64,000 bases of DNA from Cryobacterium inferilacus (GTDB lineage: Bacteria; Actinomycetota; Actinomycetes; Actinomycetales; Microbacteriaceae). Of the stretch, positions 8,428-18,737 are shown piece after piece; within the stretch, counting starts at the first letter, position 1, and each line of letters starts with the position of its first letter. The translations under genes and the position numbers were made by a program. The DNA is taken from the NCBI RefSeq assembly GCF_019599185.1, contig NZ_JAIEUL010000015.1, positions 37,481 through 101,480 of the forward strand, given 5' to 3'. The notes beneath the pieces are model-generated. The model did no database searches. It saw nothing but the letters and a program-made list of their open reading frames with translations, and was not told where the DNA came from.

Positions 8428-8802
8428 ATGGCACGTCTAGCCGGCGTCGACATTCCGCGCGATAAGCGCGTGGAAGTTGCACTTACTTACATCTACGGTG
8501 TTGGCCGCACGAGGGCACTCAAGACCCTCGTCGACACCGCAATCGATGGAAACATCCGCGTCAAGGACCTGACCGACGAGCAGCTCGTCCAGCTCCGCGA
8601 CTACATCGAAGGAACCTTCAAGATCGAGGGTGACCTTCGTCGTGAGGTTGCCGCCGACATCCGCCGCAAGGTCGAGATCGGTAGCTACGAGGGTATTCGC
8701 CACCGCAAGGGCCTGCCCGTCCGCGGCCAGCGCACCAAGACCAACGCTCGCACCCGCAAGGGCCCGAAGCGCACCGTAGCCGGCAAGAAGAAGGCGCGCT
8801 AG
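8428..8802 (+). CDS. rpsM: 30S ribosomal protein S13 (uS13)
   Basis: 124 residues ([26 protein letters not shown]...), with the basic tail [14 protein letters not shown]13 sits in the head of the small subunit and contacts the P-site tRNA. ATG 8428 follows AGGAG by 8 nt; the in-frame extension to 8368 lacks homology. Confidence 0.97.
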   Translation: MARLAGVDIPRDKRVEVALTYIYGVGRTRALKTLVDTAIDGNIRVKDLTDEQLVQLRDYIEGTFKIEGDLRREVAADIRRKVEIGSYEGIRHRKGLPVRGQRTKTNARTRKGPKRTVAGKKKAR

Positions 8803-8844
8803 GCCTCGCCTAGCCCGTCTCGCCTCTAGGATTCAGGAGAAATC

Positions 8845-9243
8845 ATGGCAGCACCAAAGTCGGCCGTACGGAAGCCGCGTAAAAAAGAGAAGAAGAACAT
8901 CGCTGTGGGCCAGGCCCACATCAAGTCGACGTTCAACAACACCATCGTCTCGATCACTGACACCACCGGTGCAGTCATCAGCTGGGCGTCCTCGGGTGGA
9001 GTCGGCTTCAAGGGTTCGCGCAAGTCGACCCCGTTCGCCGCTCAGCTGGCTGCAGAGTCGGCCGCCCGTCAGGCGCAGGAGCACGGCATGAAGAAGGTTG
9101 ACGTCTTCGTCAAGGGACCGGGTTCAGGCCGCGAAACGGCTATCCGTTCGCTGCAGGCCGCTGGCCTCGAGGTCGGTTCGATCAACGACGTGACGCCCCA
9201 GGCTCACAACGGTTGCCGTCCGCCGAAGCGTCGCCGCGTTTAA
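8845..9243 (+). CDS. rpsK: 30S ribosomal protein S11 (uS11)
   Basis: 132 residues with the S11 signatures [10 protein letters not shown] and the C-terminal [11 protein letters not shown]. It lies 42 nt after rpsM with an AGGAGA ribosome site. In many actinobacteria rpsD follows; here the next gene is rpoA, so S4 must be encoded elsewhere. Confidence 0.97.
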   Translation: MAAPKSAVRKPRKKEKKNIAVGQAHIKSTFNNTIVSITDTTGAVISWASSGGVGFKGSRKSTPFAAQLAAESAARQAQEHGMKKVDVFVKGPGSGRETAIRSLQAAGLEVGSINDVTPQAHNGCRPPKRRRV

Positions 9244-9267
9244 TTCCTTTCAGTGACTGGCTTCTGG

Positions 9268-9297
9268 GCTTGTTCGGGTCTCTTGATCCGGGCAAGC
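9268..9297 (+). terminator. hairpin between rpsK and rpoA, partial terminator or attenuator
   Basis: A 13-bp stem (GCTTGTTCGGGTC / GATCCGGGCAAGC, with G-U pairs) with loop TCTT begins 24 nt after the rpsK stop, with no U-tract. A second short inverted repeat (AAGTGTC at 9370-9376 / GACACTT at 9385-9391) lies just ahead of rpoA. The 166-bp gap could tune rpoA-rplQ levels against the ribosomal genes; this is inference. Confidence 0.5.
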
Positions 9298-9409
9298 TCA
9301 CTGGCCGTTCACCGCGATGGCCCCGCCTTGGCGGGCTCGTCGAGACACACAATTAAATAACTCGCCAACAAGTGTCATATAGCGGACACTTCGCCGAAAG
9401 GAATCAATA

Positions 9410-10399
9410 GTGCTTATCGCACAGCGCCCCACGCTCACCGAAGAGAACATCTCGGAGTTCCGGTCCCGGTTCGTCATCGAACCGCTCGAGCCCGGCTTCG
9501 GCTACACCCTCGGTAACTCGATGCGCCGCACCCTGCTTTCCTCGATTCCCGGCGCTGCTGTCACCAGCATCCGTATCGATGGAGTGCTTCACGAATTCAG
9601 CACCGTTCCCGGGGTCAAGGAAGATGTCACCGAGATCATCCTGAACATCAAGGGCCTGGTCATCTCCAGCGAGCACGACGAGCCCATCACCGCGTACCTG
9701 CGCAAGCAGGGCTCCGGCCAGGTCACGGCCGCCGACATCTCGGCTCCGGCCGGCGTCGAGGTTCACAACCCCGAGCTGGTCATCGCGACCCTGAACGACA
9801 AGGCCAAGTTCGAGCTTGAACTGACCATCGAGCGTGGCCGCGGCTACGTGTCGGCTACCCAGAACCGCAACGAGTACTCCGAGGCCGGCCAGATTCCGGT
9901 CGATTCGATCTACTCGCCGGTTCTCAAGGTGACCTACCGTGTCGAGGCAACTCGTGCCGGTGAGCGCACCGACTTCGACCGCCTCGTCGTTGACGTGGAG
10001 ACCAAGTCGGCTATCTCGCCCCGCGACGCCATCGCATCCGCCGGTCGTACGCTGACCGAGCTGTTCGGTCTGGCCCGCGAGCTGAACACCGCCGCTGAGG
10101 GCATTGAAATCGGCCCCGCGCCGGTTGACGCCGTCCTCTCGACCGAGCTGTCCGTGCCGATCGAAGACCTCGATCTGTCCGTGCGCTCGTACAACTGCCT
10201 CAAGCGCGAAGGCATCAACAACGTCAGCGAACTGGTCGCCCTCTCGGAGACCCAGCTGATGAACATCCGCAACTTCGGTCAGAAGTCGGTGGATGAGGTC
10301 AAGGACAAGCTCGTTGAGCTCGGTCTGTCGCTGAAGGATTCTGTGCCCGGCTTTGACGGTGCGCACTTCTACAGCGGTTACGACGAAGAAACCAACTAA
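9410..10399 (+). CDS. rpoA: DNA-directed RNA polymerase subunit alpha
   Basis: 329 residues. The N-terminal assembly domain carries [20 protein letters not shown]. After a short linker, the C-terminal domain (about 245-310: [20 protein letters not shown]) binds UP elements and activators. The start is GTG 9410, with GAAAGGA 8 nt upstream. It pairs with rplQ downstream as in most bacteria. Confidence 0.97.
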   Translation: MLIAQRPTLTEENISEFRSRFVIEPLEPGFGYTLGNSMRRTLLSSIPGAAVTSIRIDGVLHEFSTVPGVKEDVTEIILNIKGLVISSEHDEPITAYLRKQGSGQVTAADISAPAGVEVHNPELVIATLNDKAKFELELTIERGRGYVSATQNRNEYSEAGQIPVDSIYSPVLKVTYRVEATRAGERTDFDRLVVDVETKSAISPRDAIASAGRTLTELFGLARELNTAAEGIEIGPAPVDAVLSTELSVPIEDLDLSVRSYNCLKREGINNVSELVALSETQLMNIRNFGQKSVDEVKDKLVELGLSLKDSVPGFDGAHFYSGYDEETN

Positions 10400-10450
10400 G
10401 GCTCGTCGTTCCTCGACGCCTTTCGACTTTGATACTGGAGATTACCGATA

Positions 10451-10960
10451 ATGCCTAAGCCCACTAAGGGAGCCCGTCTCGGTGGCGGACCGGCGCACGA
10501 GCGCCTCATGCTCGCGAACCTGGCCGCCAGCCTGTTCACCCACAAGTCCATCAAGACGACCGAGACGCGCGCCAAGCGCCTGCGTCCGGTTGCCGAGCGC
10601 CTGGTGACCTTCGCCAAGCGTGGCGACCTGCACGCTCGTCGTCGCGTTCTCGCGACGATCGGCGACAAGACCGTCGTGCACGAGCTCTTCACCGAGATCG
10701 CGCCCCAGGTTGCGCTGCGCGATGGCGGCTACACCCGCATCACGAAGCTCGGCTTCCGCAAGGGCGACAACGCCTCCATGGTGCAGATGGAGCTCGTTCT
10801 CGAGCCCGTCACGCCCAAGGTGAAGTCGAACAAGGCCTCCGCCAAGGCGTCCGCGCCCGTCGCCGAGCCGGTTGCTGAAGAGGCACCCGAGGCCGAGGTC
10901 GCCCCGACCGAGACCGTCGAGGCCGACGCTGCTGACGCTCCCGCCGAGGACGCCAAGTAA
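10451..10960 (+). CDS. rplQ: 50S ribosomal protein L17 (bL17) with acidic tail
   Basis: 169 residues. The first 120 or so are the conserved L17 core ([21 protein letters not shown]...). The last 45 or so form an Ala/Glu/Pro-rich acidic tail, longer than the E. coli protein; such tails are common in actinobacterial L17. It ends the operon, with a terminator 24 nt downstream. Confidence 0.96.
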   Translation: MPKPTKGARLGGGPAHERLMLANLAASLFTHKSIKTTETRAKRLRPVAERLVTFAKRGDLHARRRVLATIGDKTVVHELFTEIAPQVALRDGGYTRITKLGFRKGDNASMVQMELVLEPVTPKVKSNKASAKASAPVAEPVAEEAPEAEVAPTETVEADAADAPAEDAK

Positions 10961-10984
10961 CACCTGCTTCACCCGTTTCACCTG

Positions 10985-11012
10985 AAGGGCCCGACTCCGG
11001 TCGGGCCCTTTT
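10985..11012 (+). terminator. intrinsic terminator of the ribosomal operon
   Basis: AAGGGCCCGAC (10985-10995), loop TCCG, GTCGGGCCCTT (11000-11010), followed by TT. A perfect 11-bp stem with a short T-run, placed 24 nt after rplQ. Confidence 0.92.
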
Positions 11013-11046
11013 GTGCGCCCGGGGAGGGGTCGCTGGGGCGCGGCGG

Positions 11047-11420
11047 GGCGCATCCGTCGTCGGTGTGGGTTTGCTGAGCCCGCTCTGGCTGGGTGAGCCC
11101 GCTGTAGGGGGCTCATCCAGCCAAGCGGGGGTCATTGGCGCCCGAGGGGTGGCGTGAGGTGCCGGCCCGCCCGGTTCGCGCGCGCGGTAGGCCGGATGCC
11201 CGGGGCGGTTGGGTAGCCATGGGCCGGATGCCGGGGCGGTGCGCTGGAGCGGTGCGCGGGGCGCGGGCGGGCGCATCCGTCGCCGGTGAGGGCTTGCTGA
11301 GCCCGCTCTGGCTGGGTGAGCCCGCTGTAGGGGGCTCATCCAGCCATACGGGGATCATTGGCGCCCGAGGGGTGGCGTATTGTGCCGGCCCGCCCGGTTC
11401 GCGCACGCGCAGGAAGGGTG
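11047..11420. repeat. paired direct repeat, each copy containing a 15-bp-arm palindrome (family A)
   Basis: Two copies of about 155 bp begin near 11047 and 11269, both starting GGGCGCATCCGTCG. Each contains TGGCTGGGTGAGCCC (11086-11100; 11309-11323), a short loop, and GGGCTCATCCAGCCA (11109-11123; 11332-11346). Both are followed by a stretch ending GGCGCCCGAGGGGTGGCG. The same palindrome family recurs at 48927, 49096 and 50346. The ORFs crossing this stretch show no family resemblance, so I treat it as non-coding. Confidence 0.85.
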
Positions 11421-11491
11421 CCGGGGCGGTGCGTGGGGCGCGAACGGTCGCTTTTGTTGCCGTTGTGGGCTCACTGCACCCCCTCTCGGCG

Positions 11492-11517
11492 ACCGCGCCC
11501 GCTATAGCGGGCGCGGT
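11492..11517. repeat. perfect 26-bp palindrome
   Basis: ACCGCGCCCGC-TATA-GCGGGCGCGGT: two perfect 11-bp arms around TATA. It could act as a bidirectional terminator between rplQ and the convergent acyltransferase gene, or as a protein site. No T-run follows. Confidence 0.8.
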
Positions 11518-11706
11518 GGCCCGTAGGAGGTGCCGTGAGTGCAACTGTGGGGCGGTGGGCCACAGGAAGTGGCGCCGTGAACGGATCTGGCCAGGCGTCG
11601 CGGCGGGATCCGGCCGGGCGCGGTGGGCCACGGCGGGCGTCGCGGCGGGATCTGGCCGGGCGCCGAGCGCCGGGTGCTATCGGGCGGCGGGAGGTGCGGG
11701 GTCGAG
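11518..11706. other. gene-free stretch with short direct repeats
   Basis: No gene is seen. The word GGCGTCGCGGCGGGATC occurs twice (about 11595 and 11636), each followed by GGCCGGGCGC after one variable base. The stretch ends at the acyltransferase stop codon (11707). Confidence 0.6.
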
Positions 11707-13851
<2,145 letters not shown>

Positions 13852-13901
13852 AACGGTGCAGCCAGACGATGGCCCGTCCAACGATAACCCGGCCCCGCCT
13901 C

Positions 13902-13907
13902 TACACT
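13902..13907 (+). promoter_or_regulatory. -10 box of a probably leaderless truA transcript
   Basis: TACACT ends 7 nt before the GTG start of truA at 13915, and no ribosome site is visible. This spacing puts the transcription start at or next to the start codon. Confidence 0.55.
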
Positions 13908-13914
13908 GACCTCT

Positions 13915-14898
13915 GTGAGTCTTCCCGAGCCCGTCGACGGCACCCTTCCGACGCTCCCGGCACAGCTCAACCCGGATGGCGCCCTCGCCGAGCCCAGCGA
14001 TTCACTGCCCGCGCCCGGGTCCACCCGCATCCGGCTGGACATCGGCTACGACGGCACCGACTTCTTCGGCTGGGCCGTGCAACCGGGTTACCGCACCGTG
14101 CAGGGCCAGATCGAAGAGGGCCTGGGCTCGATCCTCAAGCGGCACCAGCCCACCCCCACCCTCGTGGTCGCCGGCCGCACCGACTCAGGCGTGCACGCCC
14201 TGGGCCAGGTGGCGCACTTCGACCTCAACCCCGACCAGGTGAACGCGCTCGTGCGGGTCAAGCGCGGCACCGGCACCCCCAAGTACCCCAACGAGCTGGC
14301 CACCATGGTGCAGCGCCGGCTCGGCGGCATCCTGGTCACCCAGCCCGAGATCGTGATCCACCGCTCCAGCCTGGCGCCCGCCGGGTTCGACGCCCGCTTC
14401 TCCGCGCTCTGGCGGCGCTACGAATACCGCATCTCCGACACCGGCGCGCTGCGCGACCCGCTGCAACGGATGCGCACCACCTGGCACGGCTTCGCCCTCG
14501 ATCTGGCCTCGATGCAGGAGGCCGCGGCCACGCTGATCGGCCTGCACGACTTCGCCACCTACTGCAAGCCCCGCCCGGGCGCCACCACCATCCGCACCCT
14601 GCAGTCCTTCGAGTGGCGGCGCGACCCGGACGGCGTGCTCGTGGCGACGCTGCAGGCGGATGCGTTCTGCCACTCGATGGTGCGCGCCCTCGTGGGCGCG
14701 TGCGTGTCGGTGGGGGAGGGCAAGCTGGTGGGCACCCGGCTGGTGGACCTGCGGATCGAACGCGCCCGCACCAGCGAGTTCAAGGTGATGCCCGCGCAGG
14801 GCCTCACCCTGATGGAGGTGGGCTACCCGGAGGACGCCGGCATGGCCATCCGTGCCGCGCAGACGCGGGCACGCCGGGAACTGCCGGAAGACGAGTGA
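13915..14898 (+). CDS. truA: tRNA pseudouridine(38-40) synthase TruA
   Basis: 327 residues. Isomerises uridines 38-40 in the tRNA anticodon stem. The catalytic aspartate lies in AGRTDSGVHALGQV, and YDGTDFFGWA opens the conserved fold near residue 44. The first 37 or so residues (Pro/Ser/Asp-rich) precede the fold and are probably disordered. GTG 13915 follows a -10 box at leaderless spacing, which supports the long form. truA commonly sits between rplQ and rplM; here the acyltransferase gene and a repeat region separate it from rplQ. Confidence 0.95.
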   Translation: MSLPEPVDGTLPTLPAQLNPDGALAEPSDSLPAPGSTRIRLDIGYDGTDFFGWAVQPGYRTVQGQIEEGLGSILKRHQPTPTLVVAGRTDSGVHALGQVAHFDLNPDQVNALVRVKRGTGTPKYPNELATMVQRRLGGILVTQPEIVIHRSSLAPAGFDARFSALWRRYEYRISDTGALRDPLQRMRTTWHGFALDLASMQEAAATLIGLHDFATYCKPRPGATTIRTLQSFEWRRDPDGVLVATLQADAFCHSMVRALVGACVSVGEGKLVGTRLVDLRIERARTSEFKVMPAQGLTLMEVGYPEDAGMAIRAAQTRARRELPEDE

Positions 14899-14922
14899 CT
14901 CGCCCGGATCTCCGGTCTGGTG

Positions 14923-14951
14923 TTGCGCGGGGTTGCCCGGGCAACTAGTGT
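14923..14951 (+). promoter_or_regulatory. promoter of rplM-rpsI
   Basis: TTGCGC (14923-14928), a 17-bp spacer, and TAGTGT (14946-14951). TCCTTGGTGTCT follows at 14955-14966, identical to the sequence after the infA promoter at 7777-7788. The promoter starts 25 nt after the truA stop and leaves a leader of about 125 nt. Confidence 0.7.
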
Positions 14952-15084
14952 TGTTCCTTGGTGTCTTAGGCGTTGCAGCCAGGCACACGAACGTGAGCCC
15001 TCCATCGATCGTGTTCTCTTCGAGAACACACCCGGAGCGGGATTCACGAACACCTCCGTTCGAAAACAAGAAAGCAGCACAACA

Positions 15085-15531
15085 GTGACGCGCACTTACA
15101 CCCCCAAGGCAAGCGAACTCCAGCACGACTGGGTCGTCATCGATGCCACCGACATCATTCTGGGTCGGCTCGCCAGCCACGCCGCGATTCTTCTTCGCGG
15201 CAAGCACAAGGCGACCTTCTCCCCCCACATGGATGGTGGCGACTTCGTCATCATCATCAACGCCGAGAAGATTGCCCTGACCGGCAAGAAGCTCGACCTC
15301 AAGATGGCATACCGCCACTCCGGTTACCCGGGCGGCCTCACGGCCACGAACTACTCGGAGATGCTCGAGAAGCACCCCACCCGTGCGGTAGAAAAGGCGA
15401 TTCGCGGCATGCTGCCGAAGAACTCGCTCGGCCGTGCACAGCTGCTGAAGCTCAAGGTCTATGCAGGCCCCGAGCACCCGCACGCTGCGCAGCAGCCCAA
15501 GCCGTACACCCTCAGCCAGGTCGCTCAGTAG
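15085..15531 (+). CDS. rplM: 50S ribosomal protein L13 (uL13)
   Basis: 148 residues starting at GTG 15085 ([20 protein letters not shown]...), with the L13 core [17 protein letters not shown] and [13 protein letters not shown]. The open frame extends further upstream without homology. It forms an operon with rpsI 49 nt downstream. Confidence 0.97.
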   Translation: MTRTYTPKASELQHDWVVIDATDIILGRLASHAAILLRGKHKATFSPHMDGGDFVIIINAEKIALTGKKLDLKMAYRHSGYPGGLTATNYSEMLEKHPTRAVEKAIRGMLPKNSLGRAQLLKLKVYAGPEHPHAAQQPKPYTLSQVAQ

Positions 15532-15580
15532 CGTCGGCCCCAGACTTCTCGATATCTAAGAAAAAAGGATTCACACCATC

Positions 15581-16066
15581 GTGGCGAAGATCGCAGACCA
15601 GATTGACGCAGCTCCCGAGAGTTTCACCACCGAGACTCCCGCTGAAGTTGCAACCAAGGCGCCCCGCGCCGTCCTCAACGTTCCCGGCGCAGCCGTGGGC
15701 CGTCGCAAGCAGGCCATCGCCCGCGTGCGCATCGTTCCCGGCGCCGGCAAGATTGTCGTCAACGGGCGCGAGCTCGACGACTACTTCCCGAACAAGCTGC
15801 ACCAGCAGCTGATCAACGACCCGTTCAAGGTCCTCGACCTGCTCGGCAGCTACGACGTCATCGCACGCATCACCGGTGGTGGCCCGTCCGGCCAGGCCGG
15901 CGCGCTGCGTCTCGGCATCGCCCGCTCGCTGAACCAGATCGACGAAGAGAACAACCGCGCCATCCTCAAGAAGGCCGGCTTCCTCAACCGTGACGCTCGC
16001 GTCAAGGAGCGCAAGAAGGCCGGACTCAAGAAGGCCCGTAAGGCGCCGCAGTTCTCGAAGCGCTAA
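15581..16066 (+). CDS. rpsI: 30S ribosomal protein S9 (uS9)
   Basis: 161 residues. An N-terminal extension of about 38 residues precedes the conserved core ([15 protein letters not shown]), and the basic C-terminus KAPQFSKR reaches the P-site tRNA. GTG 15581 has AAAAGGA about 11 nt upstream. Extended S9 N-termini are common in actinobacteria. Confidence 0.96.
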   Translation: MAKIADQIDAAPESFTTETPAEVATKAPRAVLNVPGAAVGRRKQAIARVRIVPGAGKIVVNGRELDDYFPNKLHQQLINDPFKVLDLLGSYDVIARITGGGPSGQAGALRLGIARSLNQIDEENNRAILKKAGFLNRDARVKERKKAGLKKARKAPQFSKR

Positions 16067-16090
16067 CCCGCTAGTCGAGTTCGCACTCCT

Positions 16091-17458
16091 ATGGCTCGAC
16101 TATTCGGCACGGACGGCGTCCGGGGCCTGGCTAACCGTGATCTCACGGCTGGCCTGGCCCTGGGCCTCGCCCAGGCGAGCGCCGTGGTTCTCACCTCGGG
16201 CCGCCGTGCCGCGCTCCGCGCCGCGCAGGGCAGACGCCCCGTCGCCGTGGTCGCCCGCGACCCCCGCATTTCCGGTGAATTCATCACCTCCGCCGTTGCA
16301 GCAGGCCTGGCCAGCTCCGGCGTAGACGTGCTGGACGCCGGCGTCATCCCGACGCCCGCCGCCGCATTCCTCATCGCCGATATCGGCGCAGACTTCGGCG
16401 TGATGATCTCCGCCTCGCACAACCCCGCCCCCGATAACGGCATCAAGTTCTTCGCGTTCGGCGGCACCAAGCTGCCCGACGCCGTCGAGGACCGCATCGA
16501 ATCGGTGCTTGATGCCGGGGACCAGCTGCTCACGCCGATCGGCGGCGATGTCGGGCGCATCCGTCGCTTCGCCGACGCGGAGGACCGTTACGTCGTGCAC
16601 CTGCTCGGCACCCTGCCGCACCGCCTCGACGGCATCCACGTGGTGCTCGACTGCGCGCACGGCGCCGCCGCCGGCGTCTCCCCGCAGGTCTTCACGGATG
16701 CCGGCGCCCGCGTCACCGTGATCGGCGCAGACCCCGACGGCCTCAACATCAACGACGGGGTGGGCTCGACCCACCTCGACAACCTCGCCCGGGCCGTGCT
16801 CGAACACGGCGCAGACGTGGGGATCGCCCATGACGGTGACGCCGACCGCTGCCTGGCCGTGGACCGTGACGGCAACATCGTCGACGGCGACCAGATCATG
16901 GCGATCCTGGCGGTGTCGATGAACGAGCGCGGTGTGCTCAAGGACAACACCCTGGTGGCCACCGTGATGAGCAACCTGGGCCTGAAGAAGGCCATGGCCG
17001 CCAACGGCATCCGCATGATCGAGTCCAAGGTGGGCGACCGCTACGTGCTCGAAGAGCTCGACGCGCACGGGCTCTCGCTTGGCGGTGAGCAGAGCGGGCA
17101 CGTCATCATGACGAAGTTCGCCACCACCGGCGACGGCATTCTCACCGGGCTGCACATCGTGGCCGAGATGGCCCGCACCGGCAAGACCCTGGCCGAGCTG
17201 GCCAGCGTGATGACGGTGTTCCCGCAGATTCTCGTGAACGTGCGCGGCGTCAACCACCACGGGCTGAACGGCGACGAGGTCATCGCGCAGGCCGTGCGCG
17301 ACGCCGAGGCCGAGTTGGGCGACACCGGCCGGGTGCTGCTGCGACCCTCCGGCACCGAGCCGATGGTGCGGGTCATGGTCGAGGCCGCCGACCAGCCCAC
17401 CGCGGACCGGCTGGCGCACGCGCTGGCCGACGTCGTGCAGTCCCGCCTGGCCCTGTAG
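16091..17458 (+). CDS. glmM: phosphoglucosamine mutase
   Basis: 455 residues. Interconverts glucosamine-6-phosphate and glucosamine-1-phosphate for UDP-GlcNAc. The phosphoserine loop is [16 protein letters not shown], the Mg-binding loop is [12 protein letters not shown], and the phosphate-binding loop near the end is [12 protein letters not shown]. It starts 24 nt after rpsI, so the ribosomal promoter may drive it too. glmS, the preceding step, lies 8 kb away in this window. Confidence 0.96.
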   Translation: MARLFGTDGVRGLANRDLTAGLALGLAQASAVVLTSGRRAALRAAQGRRPVAVVARDPRISGEFITSAVAAGLASSGVDVLDAGVIPTPAAAFLIADIGADFGVMISASHNPAPDNGIKFFAFGGTKLPDAVEDRIESVLDAGDQLLTPIGGDVGRIRRFADAEDRYVVHLLGTLPHRLDGIHVVLDCAHGAAAGVSPQVFTDAGARVTVIGADPDGLNINDGVGSTHLDNLARAVLEHGADVGIAHDGDADRCLAVDRDGNIVDGDQIMAILAVSMNERGVLKDNTLVATVMSNLGLKKAMAANGIRMIESKVGDRYVLEELDAHGLSLGGEQSGHVIMTKFATTGDGILTGLHIVAEMARTGKTLAELASVMTVFPQILVNVRGVNHHGLNGDEVIAQAVRDAEAELGDTGRVLLRPSGTEPMVRVMVEAADQPTADRLAHALADVVQSRLAL

Positions 17459-17498
17459 GCCGGCAGCCCTCGCGGTTCTCGCGGCATCCGCTGGGCTG

Positions 17499-17562
17499 AC
17501 TGTGCCCCGTGCGGACAAGTGCACCCGGCACACCGGGACCAATTGTCCGCACGGGGAACAGT
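17499..17562. repeat. long hairpin element, family B copy 1
   Basis: Outer arms ACTGT (17499-17503) and ACAGT (17558-17562) enclose CCCCGTGCGGACAA (17505-17518) and its exact complement TTGTCCGCACGGGG (17543-17556), with an inner CCCGG/CCGGG. The copy at 45815-45876 shares the CGGACAA stem, the CCCGG/CCGGG tip and the following AACAGTTG. It begins 40 nt after glmM. Confidence 0.85.
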
Positions 17563-17575
17563 TGCCGATGGTTAA

Positions 17576-17615
17576 CGGATGCGGGCGGCCGGGAGAACCC
17601 GACCGCCCGCATCCG
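17576..17615. terminator. bidirectional terminator between glmM and the dehydrogenase gene
   Basis: CGGATGCGGGCGG (17576-17588) pairs perfectly with CCGCCCGCATCCG (17603-17615) around a 14-nt loop. It sits between convergent genes, 13 nt past the end of the minus-strand gene. Confidence 0.8.
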
Positions 17616-17628
17616 CTGCATCGTGCTG

Positions 17629-18525
17629 TTACGGCGTGGGCATGCCGCCGTTCACGTTCAGCGTCTCGCCGATGACGTAGCTGGACTCGCCCGAGGCCAG
17701 GAAGACGTACGCCGGGGCCAGCTCGGCCGGCTGGCCGGGACGACCCAGGGGAGTCTGCTCGCCGAACTCGGGAAGCTCCTCGGTGGGCTGGCCGCCGGCA
17801 GTCTGCAGCGGCGTCCAGATCGGCCCAGGTGCCACGGCGTTCACACGGATGCCCTTGGGCGCGAGCTGCTGGCCCAGGGCCTTGGTGAACGCGTTGATTG
17901 TGGCCTTCGTGGAGGCGTAGTCCACCAGGTTCTCCGAGGGGGAGTAGGCCTGGATCGAGGTGGTGTTGATGATGCTCGAACCGGGCGCCAGGTGCGGCAG
18001 CGCGGCCTTGGTGAGCCAGAACATCGCGTAGACGTTGGTCTTGAAGGTCTCGTCGAACTGCTCATCGGTGAGGTCGAGCAGGTCCTCCACATGCTGCTGC
18101 TTGCCCGCGTTGTTCACCAGAATGTCGAGCCCGCCGAGTCCGTCGACGGCGGATGCGATGATCTTGCGGCAGAACGCGGAGTCGGTGAGGTCGCCGGGCA
18201 ACGCTACGGCGGTACGGCCGGCCGCCTCGATCAGGGCGACGATCTTCTGCGCGTCCTCTTCCTCCTCCGGGAGGTAGGAGATCGCCACGTCCGCGCCCTC
18301 GCGGGCGAAGGCGATGGCCACGGCGGCACCGATGCCGGAGTCGCCGCCGGTGATCAGGGCCTTGCGGCCGGCGAGGCGCTCAGAGCCGCGATACGACGTC
18401 TCGCCGCGGTCGGCGGTGTTGTTCAGGTCCGCGTCCAGGCCCGGGCCGTCCTGGGACTGCGCGGTGGTGTCGATGTCGGCGTACTTCTTGCTGGGGTCTT
18501 CGAAGGTGTACTGGTCAGAGGACAT
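17629..18525 (-). CDS. short-chain dehydrogenase/reductase (YhdF/YghA-like)
   Basis: 298 residues. The Rossmann loop is ITGGDSGIGAAVAIAFA, the structural motif is NNAG, and the catalytic residues fall in TTSIQAYSP and VDYASTKAT (Tyr, Lys). An N-terminal extension of about 50 residues precedes the fold, as in the general-stress dehydrogenases of the YhdF/Gsp39 type, whose substrates are poorly defined. It forms a single-gene unit between a terminator and a 200-bp gap. The physiological substrate is unknown. Confidence 0.88.
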   Translation of the reverse strand: MSSDQYTFEDPSKKYADIDTTAQSQDGPGLDADLNNTADRGETSYRGSERLAGRKALITGGDSGIGAAVAIAFAREGADVAISYLPEEEEDAQKIVALIEAAGRTAVALPGDLTDSAFCRKIIASAVDGLGGLDILVNNAGKQQHVEDLLDLTDEQFDETFKTNVYAMFWLTKAALPHLAPGSSIINTTSIQAYSPSENLVDYASTKATINAFTKALGQQLAPKGIRVNAVAPGPIWTPLQTAGGQPTEELPEFGEQTPLGRPGQPAELAPAYVFLASGESSYVIGETLNVNGGMPTP

Positions 18526-18737
18526 TCCTGGTGCCTTTCATTCGTCAGCGGCTGGCGTCCGCCGTTATGCTGCGGACGCAACTACCGAGCCTAGAAGTAC
18601 TCGTCTGAATGCCGGCTGAGTAGATTCCTACGAGAATCCTGCGGACGCTCGGTTGTTCACGGCACTCTGAGGGCCGGACTCGGTGCGGCGAGCAGATATC
18701 GCACGTGTGGCCGAAGCGGGGCCCCACGCCCGCCCGG

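Noticed and set aside
9244..9409. Loss of rpsD between rpsK and rpoA as a deletion scar
   Set aside because: The gap holds an ordered hairpin and a ribosome site, and some actinobacteria keep rpsD elsewhere; nothing here looks truncated.
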